NCBI GenBank assembly: GCA_036267955.1
Contig: DATAVB010000024.1
Coordinates: 49,529-113,528, forward strand
Direction of reading: 5' to 3'
Source: DATAVB01 sp036267955
GTDB lineage: Bacteria; Actinomycetota; Actinomycetes; Mycobacteriales; QHCD01
Length of the DNA: 64,000 nucleotides
Shown: piece after piece, positions 19,573 through 28,511 of the stretch
Position numbering within the stretch: position 1 is the first letter of the stretch
Layout: each line of letters begins with the position of its first letter
The notes under the pieces: generated by a model
Told to the model about the DNA's origin: nothing
Database searches by the model: none
The model's input: only the letters and a program-made list of their open reading frames with translations
Program-made: the position numbers and the translations under genes

Positions 19573-19604
19573 CAGTAGGTCCGCCCTCCGGGGCGGACCT
19601 ACTG
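19573..19604 (-). terminator. perfect hairpin terminator
   Basis: A 13-bp perfect stem (arm CAGTAGGTCCGCC) with a 6-nt loop. On the minus strand it is followed by TTTATTTCGG, a weak U-tract, 72 bp past the stop of the THUMP methyltransferase gene, whose transcript it should end. The rest of the gap to purD (19386-19572) shows nothing recognisable. Confidence 0.85.
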
Positions 19605-19676
19605 CATTATGTGGCCATATATTCCTCGACGGCGGTCGTGGATCGGCCTATGTGGACTCCGCTATTCGGCGGCCGG

Positions 19677-20717
19677 TCAGGGCTTTCGGCCCAACAGGTA
19701 GATCCGCGGATGGTGTCCCTTGGCGAATACCCGGGTCTCGGCATGGATCTCCCACAGGTCGCGCGCCCGGCGTAAACAACGTTGCATGATGGCGATCTCG
19801 TGTGTCAGCACCACCATCCGCGCATTATCCGTGCCTACCTCGGATGCCCGCCGCAGCAAGGATTCGTGCAGTGCCTCGTTGGTCTCGTGCCGCCCGGTCT
19901 TGTCGCCCCACGGCGGATCGGCGAGCAGGACATCGAATGGTCCGCCCTCCTCCCACCCGGCGTCAGTGATATCGCCCCGGCACAGCCGGACCCGGTCGGT
20001 CAGACCGGCGGAAGCCAAATTCCCGGCGCAGGCGTCCAGCGCCGCCGGATCCACGTCGACCCCGACGGCGGCGGCGGCCGGGCCAGCGAGCAGACGCTCG
20101 ATCAATAGCGTGCCGGAGCCACACATGGGATTGGCCACCCGGTCGGTGGCGGCCGGCTCGGTGAGCCGCACCATCGCAGCAGCGATGGTGGCATTGACCG
20201 CGGCCGGATGGCCCTGGCTGCGCCAGGTTCTCGTCGACAGCGGCCGTTTCGTGAGCCGGACCAGGACGTCCCAGCCGGTTCCCTCGACCGACCGCCGAAA
20301 ACGGATCACACAGTCGCCGTCGGTGGTGACCGGGACGAGGCCGGTCGCCGCCGCCAATTGATCGGCGAGCCGCCGGAACACCGGTGAATCACTCCCGGCG
20401 GCCTCGATTCGAAAGGTCCGGAGCGGATCCGCGCGGTTCAATTGCTTCGCCTGCGCAATGGAATCGACAATTCTCGGAAAATGCTCGCCGCTCGACAACG
20501 ACTTGGGCCGCGGCACCTCGAAACTCAACGCCAGAAATGGCGCCACCACCGTACGGAGTGAAAGCACCGGTCGCAGGTCGGTGACGCTGCAGAGCACCGC
20601 GTCCTCCCGGCCGGGCACCGCCCGCACCTTCCGGACGCCCGGCAGCACCGCCCGTACCTCCTCGGTCACCGACTCACGGAGACCGGGCAGAAAGGTCAGC
20701 TCGATCGGTTGACCCAA
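19677..20717 (-). CDS. THUMP domain class I SAM-dependent RNA methyltransferase
   Basis: A 346-residue protein with an N-terminal THUMP-like RNA-binding part (ELTFLPGLRESVTEEVRAVLPGVRKVRAVPGREDAVLCSV) and a C-terminal Rossmann methyltransferase: RVANPMCGSGTLLIERLL (SAM-binding loop), GVDVDPAALDACAGNL, and DVLLADPPWGDKTGRHETNEAL. The DPPWG motif marks an N-methyltransferase acting on guanine, as in Trm14/TrmN and RlmL relatives, so tRNA or 23S rRNA guanine-N2 is the likely target. The TTG start at 20717 lies 6 bp beyond the purA stop, suggesting coupling to purA. Confidence 0.85.
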   Translation of the reverse strand: MGQPIELTFLPGLRESVTEEVRAVLPGVRKVRAVPGREDAVLCSVTDLRPVLSLRTVVAPFLALSFEVPRPKSLSSGEHFPRIVDSIAQAKQLNRADPLRTFRIEAAGSDSPVFRRLADQLAAATGLVPVTTDGDCVIRFRRSVEGTGWDVLVRLTKRPLSTRTWRSQGHPAAVNATIAAAMVRLTEPAATDRVANPMCGSGTLLIERLLAGPAAAAVGVDVDPAALDACAGNLASAGLTDRVRLCRGDITDAGWEEGGPFDVLLADPPWGDKTGRHETNEALHESLLRRASEVGTDNARMVVLTHEIAIMQRCLRRARDLWEIHAETRVFAKGHHPRIYLLGRKP

Positions 20718-20722
20718 CCCGA

Positions 20723-22015
<1,293 letters not shown>

Positions 22016-22160
22016 CGAGAGACTCTCCGGTTCGCTGGATCGACCTTCTGGACCGGCCGGATCCCCGTTGGATCCCACCGCGCGGCCCGGCTGCCGGGCT
22101 CGCCTGCTGACAGCGGGCACCGCGACACTGCCGAGCACGCCGATGAGAGGGTAACCGACC

Positions 22161-22841
22161 GTGGGAATGCTGCTGCTCATCGTCGGAGATCATGACCCGG
22201 AGCCGCTACGCAGCGTGCTGAATGGGGTCACGACAGTCACCGTTCCGGCACGCCCGGAACGGGCCGAGCTCAACGCCGCGCTCGACCGGCTCGGCACCGA
22301 TCGGCTGGTGGTTGCCGCCGACGACGCCGGTCTGGGCGAGGTGGTGCGCCGGCTAATGCGGCTCGACCGGCTCGGCTCGACCGAGATCGCCGTGCTGCCG
22401 ATGGCCGGTCCCGGACGGGTCCGCGCCAGAGCGGGGCTGCCCGCCGATCTGACCGCTGCCGCCGCCGTTGCCCGCGACGGCAGGCCGGTCGGCCAGGGCC
22501 TGGTCCGGGACGACCACGGCGGTGTCGCGCTGGGTCAGGCGAGCCTGTTGCCGACGACCGGCGAGACGCTCGGGATGCGGGCCTACGTCGACGAGCACGA
22601 GCTTGTCGATGCCAGGGTCACCGGGCTGACCGTGACCCCGCGGCCGGACGGGCTGTCCGCCGCCGTCGAGGTCCCGCGCCGGCTGCGTCGTACCGACCAC
22701 CGGGAACGCACCGGGCGCGCGGTCACGGTCAGCTGCGAGGAGGCGCGGCTGGTGAGCGACGGGGTGGAACGGGGCAGTCTGCAGAGCCGGTGCACCTGGT
22801 GGTTCGAGCCGGACCGCTGGCACCTGGTGCTGCCCACCTGA
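22161..22841 (+). CDS. conserved actinobacterial hypothetical protein divergent from purA
   Basis: A 226-residue protein with no recognised catalytic motif. It begins MGMLLLIVGDHDPEPLRSVL and has a Rossmann-like beta-alpha start, a middle segment rich in Ala/Arg, and a C-terminal beta-rich half ending CTWWFEPDRWHLVLPT. Position beside purA recalls Rv0358 of Mycobacterium tuberculosis, also uncharacterised; relationship is inferred from synteny and length. GTG start at 22161 behind GAGAGGG (12 bases); an ATG two codons inside is possible. Confidence 0.7.
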   Translation: MGMLLLIVGDHDPEPLRSVLNGVTTVTVPARPERAELNAALDRLGTDRLVVAADDAGLGEVVRRLMRLDRLGSTEIAVLPMAGPGRVRARAGLPADLTAAAAVARDGRPVGQGLVRDDHGGVALGQASLLPTTGETLGMRAYVDEHELVDARVTGLTVTPRPDGLSAAVEVPRRLRRTDHRERTGRAVTVSCEEARLVSDGVERGSLQSRCTWWFEPDRWHLVLPT

Positions 22842-22916
22842 CCAGCGCCGGCGGGCCATCGGTCCCGGCGGACCCATCCTCCCCGCACCGCCCGTTCCCC
22901 TCCCACGCCGGCCCGT

Positions 22917-22979
22917 TTTCCATGATCGTGATCGGTTTTTGGTTGCTATAGCCCCAACCACCGATCACGATCATGGAAA
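22917..22979. repeat. palindromic repeat type A, copy 2
   Basis: 20-bp perfect arms (TTTCCATGATCGTGATCGGT and its complement) enclose TTTGGTTGCTATAGCCCCAACC. Read on the minus strand it matches copy 1 almost base for base, including the GGGGCTAT inner segment. It lies between the convergent stops of the hypothetical gene and the CGNR gene, 45-76 bp from each. Confidence 0.88.
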
Positions 22980-23024
22980 TTGGGCCCGGAGTCCCGGAGC
23001 GGAGTCCCGGCCCAACGCGCTGGG

Positions 23025-23561
23025 TCAGGCGCCGCGGGAACGCTGGCGGTGGGCGGCGACCCGGGCCCGGCTGGCGCACCGAGTGGAGCAGTACCGCTGC
23101 TCGGCGCCCGAGCCGGTGTTGACGAACGGCCGGTCGCAGTCGTGGGCCTGACAGATCCCGCCGGGCCGCCGGCCGGTCTCGCCCACGATGCTGGCCAGCG
23201 CGTACGCGGCCGATGCCGCCAGCCATTCATCCAACGGCCCGTCGTCATCGGCGTCCAGGTGCAGGTGCCAGGCAGTGCCGGCGTGGTGGTCGGACAGCCG
23301 CGGCGGGTGCGCCCACCGGGCGAGCATCGCGTTGATCTCGGCGACGCAACTCTCCAGTGATTCCGTGGCAAATATCGCGTACAACTCGTCGGCCACCGGC
23401 CGGAGCGAAGGCAGCGAGTCGATCTCCACAGTGGACAGTTCTTCGCCGAATTCGGCGAGAATCGCGGCAATTTCGGCTGTTTCGGCATCGTCCCGGATCG
23501 CACCAGCGAGCGCGGCGGCACGGCGTGCCATCACGGCCACCGGAAAAGCGCGTTCGCTCAC
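23025..23561 (-). CDS. CGNR zinc-finger / ABATE domain protein (putative regulator)
   Basis: A 178-residue protein. The N-terminal part is an ABATE-like helical domain (ELSTVEIDSLPSLRPVADELYAIFATES, then HLHLDADDDGPLDEWLAASAAYALASIV). The C-terminus is a CGNR-type zinc finger: GICQAHDCDRPFVNTGSGAEQRYCSTRCASRARVAAHRQ, with four cysteines; the eponymous CGNR is CASR here. These proteins are thought to be stress-linked DNA-binding regulators and often pair with a divergent transporter, as here. GTG start with TATGCT six bases upstream and no ribosome site, hence probably leaderless. Confidence 0.88.
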   Translation of the reverse strand: MSERAFPVAVMARRAAALAGAIRDDAETAEIAAILAEFGEELSTVEIDSLPSLRPVADELYAIFATESLESCVAEINAMLARWAHPPRLSDHHAGTAWHLHLDADDDGPLDEWLAASAAYALASIVGETGRRPGGICQAHDCDRPFVNTGSGAEQRYCSTRCASRARVAAHRQRSRGA

Positions 23562-23567
23562 CGCACC

Positions 23568-23590
23568 AGCATACGGTAACGTGCTATCAA
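23568..23590. promoter_or_regulatory. overlapping divergent leaderless promoters (CGNR / MFS)
   Basis: On the minus strand TATGCT (23573-23568) ends six bases before the CGNR GTG. On the plus strand TAACGT (23577-23582) ends seven bases before an ATG at 23590. The two -10 elements lie 3 bp apart, so the two genes would compete for or share a control region. Confidence 0.5.
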
Positions 23591-23669
23591 TGTTAGGCCA
23601 TTACCCATTCTGGAGCTATGCGACCGCGCCACCCTGACCCGAGCCGGCGACGAGGCCGCTGGGCCGGCC

Positions 23670-24767
23670 GTGCTGTTGACGATCGCCACCCTCGGTGGAT
23701 CGCCGGCCCGGGGTGCTCTCCTGATGGCCGCGCTAACCGCCTCTGCGGCGCTCGGCGGGCCGATCCTCGGCGCCGCGCTGGATCGGATGCGGCGGCCGAA
23801 GCTCGGCTACCTGGCCGGACTGGCCACCATGGCCGGCGGGCTGGCCGTGCTGGCGGCCGGCATCGATCACCTGTCCCTCGCCGTGCTGCTGGCGGCCGGA
23901 CTCTCGGCCGGGATCGCCCAACCGATGTTCAGCGGCGGCTGGACCGGGCAGCTGACCCGGATCGTCGGGACGGCGGAGTTCACCCGAGCGGCGGCCCTGG
24001 ACGCGGCGACCTACGACGTCGGCGGAATCGCCGGGCCGGCGTTGGCGGCCGCGGCGTTGGCGATCGGCCCACGGGCACCGATCGTGGCCTGCGTAGGAAT
24101 GTTGCTGGCGGCCGCGCCCGTGCTCTGCGCGATGCAGGTGTGGGCTGGAGGGACCGACCGTCCGACCCTGCGCCAGGAGGTAGCGGCCGGTGCCCGGACC
24201 CTGCTGCGCCGTCCGGCGCTGCGCCGGATGACTCTGCTGTCCACGCTGCAGCACGGCGGGATGGCCGGCCGGACGATCGCCGCGCCGCTGCTCGCGCGGC
24301 ATCTGACCGGTGGGGTCGCGCTGGCCGGCGTGCTGCTGTCCGTCTCGGCGGCGGCCAGCCTGGTCAGCTCGATCGTGCTGACCCGCCGGACGCTGCCGCT
24401 CGCTCCGGAGACGACGGCGCTGCTGGCCACGGCGGTTACCGCGACCACGGTCGCCCTGTTGGCCATTCCGAGTCCATTGTGGATAGTTGTCGTGCTTTTC
24501 GGCCTCGGTGGCGCCGTCGACGCGCCACTGCTGACCAGTGTCTTCGCGGTACGAAACAGCGAAACCCCGGCGGCGCTGCGTACCCAGGTTTTCGCGACAG
24601 CGGCCAGCCTGAAAACCTCCGCGTACGCCGGCACCACCGCCCTGTTCGGACTGGTGGCGGCCGCCGGCGCCACCCCGTGCCTGCTGCTGAGCGGCGGCGT
24701 TCAGCTGCTCGGCATCGCCGGCGCCGTACGCCGCAACCGCGAGCCCGTCCCGGTCACCGTGGACTGA
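23670..24767 (+). CDS. MFS transporter, probably frameshifted or mis-started at its N-terminus
   Basis: At least 365 residues with ten or more hydrophobic helices: ALLMAALTASAALGGPILGAALDRMRRPKLGYLAGL is the helix 2 / loop 2-3 signature with DRMRRPK. The frame stays open upstream to 23580 and encodes LCDRATLTRAGDEAAGPAVLL directly before the first GTG, which looks like genuine protein, but no ATG/GTG/TTG lies there. An ATG at 23590 with a leaderless -10 reads MLGHYPFWSY in a different frame and stops at 23637. A one-base difference near 23608-23618 would join the two. Likely an efflux pump paired with the divergent CGNR regulator. Confidence 0.75.
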   Translation: MLLTIATLGGSPARGALLMAALTASAALGGPILGAALDRMRRPKLGYLAGLATMAGGLAVLAAGIDHLSLAVLLAAGLSAGIAQPMFSGGWTGQLTRIVGTAEFTRAAALDAATYDVGGIAGPALAAAALAIGPRAPIVACVGMLLAAAPVLCAMQVWAGGTDRPTLRQEVAAGARTLLRRPALRRMTLLSTLQHGGMAGRTIAAPLLARHLTGGVALAGVLLSVSAAASLVSSIVLTRRTLPLAPETTALLATAVTATTVALLAIPSPLWIVVVLFGLGGAVDAPLLTSVFAVRNSETPAALRTQVFATAASLKTSAYAGTTALFGLVAAAGATPCLLLSGGVQLLGIAGAVRRNREPVPVTVD

Positions 24768-24773
24768 GCGGGC

Positions 24774-25184
24774 TCAACCGCCCAGGACCCGGGCCGCCTC
24801 CGGATCGCTGTCCCGCAAAAACTGACTGCATCGCTCGGCCTCGTCCGTCTCGCCGATATCGGCGGCGGCCCGCGCCAGCGCGGACAGGCAGCGCAGAAAT
24901 CCCTGATTGGCGGCGTGCGACCACGGCACCGACCCGAATCCCTTCCACCCATTTCGGCGCAGGGCGTCCAAACCGCGGTGGTAGCCGACCCGCGCGTACG
25001 CGTACGACTCGATGACCGAGCCCGCCTCATATGCACGGTCGGCCAGCGCGGCCCAGGCCGCGCTGTAGGTGGGGAAGCGGGCGGCGACGGCGGCGGGATC
25101 CTCGATACGCAGCGCGGCCGCGGCATCCGTCTGCTCCGGGAGCAGAGTGGCCGGCGGCTCGGGCATCAAATTCTCGTGTGTCAT
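24774..25184 (-). CDS. DUF3151 family protein
   Basis: A 136-residue protein of DUF3151, an actinobacterial family of unknown function usually found near the class II aldolase gene, as here (4 kb away). Visible features: an N-terminal PEPPATLLPEQ, and a helical body APTYSAAWAALADRAY-like, AYARVGYHRGLDALRRNGWKGFGSVPWSHAANQGFLRCLSALARAA. It contains no known catalytic motif. ATG at 25184; no clear ribosome site, and a later ATG (MPEPPATLL) is an alternative. Convergent with the MFS gene, 6 bp between stops. Confidence 0.82.
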   Translation of the reverse strand: MTHENLMPEPPATLLPEQTDAAAALRIEDPAAVAARFPTYSAAWAALADRAYEAGSVIESYAYARVGYHRGLDALRRNGWKGFGSVPWSHAANQGFLRCLSALARAAADIGETDEAERCSQFLRDSDPEAARVLGG

Positions 25185-25291
25185 GGCAGGTATTCTCACC
25201 CGCCGCGCCGGCGGGTCACCGCCAGGGTGTCGTCGCCAACGAACGACACCGAGATTTCTCCGTCCACATCCGGACGGAAAAAGAGAAGACA

Positions 25292-25316
25292 GCCCGGTTC
25301 CCCAGCGAAACCGGGC
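25292..25316 (-). terminator. Rho-independent terminator of the first Rpf-like gene
   Basis: On the minus strand GCCCGGTT pairs with AACCGGGC (9-nt loop) and is followed by TGTCTTCTCTTTTT, a genuine U-rich tail. It begins 12 bp after the stop codon. Confidence 0.85.
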
Positions 25317-25327
25317 CGCCTGCTCGG

Positions 25328-26278
25328 TTACTTCTTACCGGACCATGCAGCCCGCCATGTCTTCGGGCCTATGAATCCGACCACCCGAAGGTGGTTGTCA
25401 CGCTGCAACTGCTTGACGTACTTCAGCGTGGTAGGGCCAAAATACCCAGTCCCGGAGAAGGGAAACCCGAGTTTTTTCATCTGCAGTTGCCACTTCTTCA
25501 GATTGGCGCTGCGATCGCCAACCTTGTACTGCACACCCGGCCAGGCTGGGATTTTCTTCGGCGCGGCGTGCTTTGCGGGTTCGATCCGTCCGGTCCAGGC
25601 CGCCGACCAGGTCTTGGGGCCGATGAATCCGCAGACGCAAAGCCCGTTGTCGCGCTGGATCTGCTTAACGTATTTCAACGTCGTCGTACCGAAATATCCG
25701 GTCCCCTGGAACGGTAGACCGCGTTTGTGCAGCTGTACCTGCCATTTCCGCAGGTCCGCACTCGAATCACCGACGTGGAACTGCTTGCCCGGCCACGCCG
25801 GGACACCGGGATGCGGCGGGCTGTACCGGACCGGCACCACTCCCGATCCGCCGTCGTTGTCGTCCTGCAGCCCGAGAATTCCGGCGCATTCCCACGGCTC
25901 CCAGCCGCGCATGCGGTAGAGGTAGAGCGCACGGAAATCCTGCTCCGCCGCGGAGGCCTGACTCGGCAGGCCGGTGCCGCCGACGCTGCGCCAGGTCGAC
26001 AGGTCGAATTGATACGCGCCGTAATAACCGTTGCCCGTATTGGTGTTGTACCGGTCGCTCGACTCGCACATGCGCAAGCGCTGCCAGGTGCTCCCAGCCG
26101 GATCCGCGCTAGCGGGGGTGGCTCCGGCGAGCACGCCACCGGCCGCGAGCAGGCCGGCGATGCCGAACGCCGCGGCCTTGTGGACGCCGCGCTTGTGAAT
26201 ACGGGGTGTGCCGGTCTTCGTGGCGACAGTGGACGCCGTTGGCCTTATGGACATGTCTCGGGACTGTGTTTCGGACAA
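25328..26278 (-). CDS. Rpf-like transglycosylase with two C-terminal wall-binding repeats
   Basis: Secreted resuscitation-promoting-factor-like lytic transglycosylase. A signal peptide (KAAAFGIAGLLAAGGVLAGATPASA) precedes the Rpf domain: STWQRLRMCESSDRYNTNTGNGYYGAYQFDLSTWRSVGGTG with the catalytic glutamate in CESSDRY. After a Gly/Pro linker come two ~75-residue repeats (PAWPGKQFHVGDSSADLRKWQ..., PAWPGVQYKVGDRSANLKKWQ...), each ending FIGPKTW, resembling PG_binding_1. The TTG at 26278 was chosen because GGAAGGA lies 7 bases before it; ATG at 26254 has no ribosome site. Expression should be controlled by the c-di-AMP riboswitch upstream. Confidence 0.88.
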   Translation of the reverse strand: MSETQSRDMSIRPTASTVATKTGTPRIHKRGVHKAAAFGIAGLLAAGGVLAGATPASADPAGSTWQRLRMCESSDRYNTNTGNGYYGAYQFDLSTWRSVGGTGLPSQASAAEQDFRALYLYRMRGWEPWECAGILGLQDDNDGGSGVVPVRYSPPHPGVPAWPGKQFHVGDSSADLRKWQVQLHKRGLPFQGTGYFGTTTLKYVKQIQRDNGLCVCGFIGPKTWSAAWTGRIEPAKHAAPKKIPAWPGVQYKVGDRSANLKKWQLQMKKLGFPFSGTGYFGPTTLKYVKQLQRDNHLRVVGFIGPKTWRAAWSGKK

Positions 26279-26285
26279 CGGGACG

Positions 26286-26476
26286 TCCTTCCCCACGCCT
26301 GCGAGGTGAGCTGTCGGGTTCGGACGGGGATATGCCCGGCCGCAGATCGCGGCTTCACCCCAAGCCAGGCCTCGGCGCCAGCTCCGACATCGCATCGGTG
26401 GCGCACGCGGTGAACCGGCGCTCGAGGGAGACGGCCGGAAGCCGGCCCTCAAGGTGTGGTCCCCCGTTCCCGCCGC
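26286..26476 (-). ncRNA. ydaO-type c-di-AMP riboswitch, copy 1
   Basis: On the minus strand the leader carries the conserved blocks of the ydaO/yuaA class in order: GCGGGAACGGGGGACCAC, TTGGGGTGAAGCC, CCCGTCCGAACCCGACAGCT, CACCTCGCAGGCG and GGGGAAGGAC. The class binds cyclic di-AMP and generally turns expression off on binding; in Streptomyces it controls rpfA. The SD-like AAGGA at the 3' end serves the TTG start. No separate terminator hairpin is obvious between aptamer and gene, so control may act on translation or by another route. Confidence 0.88.
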
Positions 26477-26563
26477 ATTGATCAGGTCTTGCAGGGCACC
26501 GCGGCAGCTGTGGCGGGATTAGGCGTCAGCGTCGTGGCGGGTCGCTGTCCGCGACCGCGCATC

Positions 26564-26593
26564 ACAGTATCTCGGGAGTCACTTGTTTCACAA
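26564..26593 (-). promoter_or_regulatory. promoter of riboswitch/Rpf copy 1
   Basis: TTGTGA (26593-26588), 18 nt, TACTGT (26569-26564) on the minus strand. Transcription would start near 26557, about 80 nt before the aptamer. The same hexamers and the same spacing precede the second Rpf riboswitch. Confidence 0.65.
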
Positions 26594-26612
26594 GAGTCCC
26601 ATCTAACTCTTG
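26591..26612. promoter_or_regulatory. inverted repeat at the -35 of the first Rpf promoter
   Basis: CAAGAGT-N8-ACTCTTG. It overlaps the upstream end of the -35 hexamer, a position suited to a regulator. The right half runs into CTTGAGT, half of an HspR-type box, but the full box is not present. Confidence 0.4.
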
Positions 26613-26690
26613 AGTATCACCTACCTCATTCGCATCTTCGGGTAATGACACGCCGGTAATTTCAGCCGTGTCGTACGCCCCGAACGAAAA

Positions 26691-26724
26691 AGCGGCCCCG
26701 CCCGATGACTCGGGCGGGGCCGCT
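26691..26724 (-). terminator. Rho-independent terminator of the second Rpf-like gene
   Basis: A 15-bp perfect stem (arm AGCGGCCCCGCCCGA) with a 4-nt loop followed on the minus strand by TTTTTCGTTC. It starts 36 bp past the stop codon. Confidence 0.9.
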
Positions 26725-26760
26725 CCAGATACTTCGGTCCAGCTATTTCGATCTGGCGGA

Positions 26761-28056
26761 CTACTTCACCACGGAACGGTGCACCGGAGACTGCTGGTGC
26801 GTCGAGGAACGAGCGAAGTAGGTGAACGTGCTCGCCGCCTTCAACGACACCGCCCACGCACCCGAGCGCCGGGCGTGCACCGCGGCAACCGAACGCCACG
26901 CATGCTGGCCGGCGTGCCGCACGTAGATCCGGACCAGCGAACCGGGCCGGGCCGTGCCGTGCAGCGGCACCGAGGTCGTCGCTCCGCCCGCGGCCGGGGT
27001 GGCCGCACCGGCAGCAGCCGGGGTGACCGCCTTCGCCGCGCTCACCGAGGCCGGACCGGTCGCGGTGGTGGCGATCCGGGTCGTCCCGGTCGCCGACTGG
27101 GTGTCGGAGCGGGCGAAGAACTGGTAGTCGGTGCGGGCCCGCCAACCGGCCTGGTAGTGGCCGCGGTGGTCAGCGCGGACCCGGGTGCCCTTGACGAACG
27201 ACCCTCCACCGGCCCGGCGGAAGTACAGCGTCACAACGCTGTCCGGGCGGGCATTGCCGACGATGCTGAACTTCTGGTTCACCGTCCGCGAGGAGGCCGC
27301 GTAGATCCCGGTCCGGTACAGGTACCGGGTGGTGGCGATCCCGCTCTTCTTGCCCGAGGCCTTCACGTAGTAGCGCGACGTGTGGTTGACCGCGACGTTG
27401 TGCGCCCAGCGGCCGCTGGAGTTGGCCTTCACCGTGGCGATCGGATGGTAGGTCTTCCACAGCCCGACCTGGTACGAGTAGACGACCACCCGGGCGCCGG
27501 GCGTGGCCCGACCGGACAGGTGCGCAGCGGCGCCGGCGGGCCGGCTGGTCGGGGCGGCGATGGTGGGCTTGATCGTGGTCACCGGCGCATAGCCGTTGCT
27601 GGGGTCAGGGCGCAGACCCAGGATGCTGGCGCACTCCCACGGGGACCAGCCACGCGCGCGGTAGAGGGCGCGGGCCCGGGAGTCCTGCTCGGCCTTGGAG
27701 GCGTTGCTCGGCAGTCCACTGCCGCCGACGCCGCGCCAGGTGCCGAGGTCGAACTGGTAGGCACCGTAGTAACCGTTGCCGGTGTTGGTGCTGTAGTTGT
27801 TGCCCGACTCGCACTGGCGCAGTCGGTTCCAATCGTTCTCGTTCGCGCTCGCGGACGAGGTGCTGCCGACCATGACGGCGGCTACGGTGCCGGCGACAAC
27901 GAGTCCGGCGACGCCTCCGGTTACTGCGGTCGTGCGACGCGACAACCGGTGCTTACCGATGCTTCGTCCGCCGACGAGGTGAGTGGCGACGTGAACTCGC
28001 TGGGTGTCCCCGGCGTTCCGTTCTCGTTCGCTCGACTCGACATGGTGGTACGCCAA
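26761..28056 (-). CDS. Rpf-like transglycosylase with long beta-rich C-terminal region
   Basis: Second resuscitation-promoting-factor-like protein, 431 residues. A signal/anchor segment (VTGGVAGLVVAGTVAAVMVGSTSSASA) is followed by the Rpf domain NDWNRLRQCESGNNYSTNTGNGYYGAYQFDLGTWRGVGGSG with catalytic Glu in CESGNNY. The rest differs from the first gene: three or more ~80-residue beta-sandwich-like units (AHLSGRATPGARVVVYSYQ, SIVGNARPDSVVTLYFRR, PLHGTARPGSLVRIYVRH) joined by an Ala-rich linker. No in-frame ATG exists near the signal peptide; the TTG at 28056 follows GGAAGGA by nine bases. Controlled by the upstream riboswitch. Confidence 0.86.
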   Translation of the reverse strand: MAYHHVESSERERNAGDTQRVHVATHLVGGRSIGKHRLSRRTTAVTGGVAGLVVAGTVAAVMVGSTSSASANENDWNRLRQCESGNNYSTNTGNGYYGAYQFDLGTWRGVGGSGLPSNASKAEQDSRARALYRARGWSPWECASILGLRPDPSNGYAPVTTIKPTIAAPTSRPAGAAAHLSGRATPGARVVVYSYQVGLWKTYHPIATVKANSSGRWAHNVAVNHTSRYYVKASGKKSGIATTRYLYRTGIYAASSRTVNQKFSIVGNARPDSVVTLYFRRAGGGSFVKGTRVRADHRGHYQAGWRARTDYQFFARSDTQSATGTTRIATTATGPASVSAAKAVTPAAAGAATPAAGGATTSVPLHGTARPGSLVRIYVRHAGQHAWRSVAAVHARRSGAWAVSLKAASTFTYFARSSTHQQSPVHRSVVK

Positions 28057-28065
28057 CGCAGGCCA

Positions 28066-28236
28066 TCCTTCCCAACGCCTGCGGGGTGAGCTGTCGGGTT
28101 CGGGCGGGGATGTCGCCCGGCCATCCTGTGCATCGCCACTCCGGAACGGAGCCTGCTGGCACTGGGTGGCTTCACCCCAAGGCCGACGCGTTGTGCTTCG
28201 CCGACCGATCGTGCGGTGGTTCCCCCACGCCTGCCC
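28066..28236 (-). ncRNA. ydaO-type c-di-AMP riboswitch, copy 2
   Basis: Minus-strand blocks in order: GGCAGGCGTGGGGGAACCACC, TTGGGGTGAAGCC, CCCGCCCGAACCCGACAGCT, CACCCCGCAGGCG and TTGGGAAGGAT. They match copy 1 block for block while the intervening loops differ in length and sequence, as expected for two independently kept aptamers. It ends at the ribosome site of the second Rpf-like gene. Confidence 0.9.
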
Positions 28237-28329
28237 TACTACTGGGTATTGCTGGGGCGTCGCGACGACCGGGCAGGATTCGGCGTAGGTCGGGCGGCGG
28301 GCCACCTGTTGTTCAGACGGCCGCCACGG

Positions 28330-28359
28330 ACAGTAGGCAATGATCCGCCAAGATCACAA
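28330..28359 (-). promoter_or_regulatory. promoter of riboswitch/Rpf copy 2
   Basis: TTGTGA (28359-28354), 18 nt, TACTGT (28335-28330) on the minus strand, identical in hexamers and spacing to the promoter of copy 1. A CT dinucleotide precedes TTGTGA in both. The start would be near 28323, about 87 nt before the aptamer. Confidence 0.65.
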
Positions 28360-28476
28360 GCTGATCACGGCGTTTCGTTGGTAAAATTTGGTCAATGAGC
28401 GTGAAACGCCCACAAATTTCGGCGTGTGTGATCTCACACCGTGGCGTACGGCGCAACTTGTGTCCGCCCCAGAGTG

Positions 28477-28503
28477 CGCCGGTCGGCGGCTGACCGACCG
28501 GCG
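28477..28503 (-). terminator. hairpin terminator downstream of fba
   Basis: CGCCGGTCGG pairs perfectly with CCGACCGGCG around a 7-nt loop, 9 bp past the aldolase stop codon. No U-tract. The remaining gap up to the Rpf promoter shows no gene. Confidence 0.7.
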
Positions 28504-28511
28504 TACCAATC

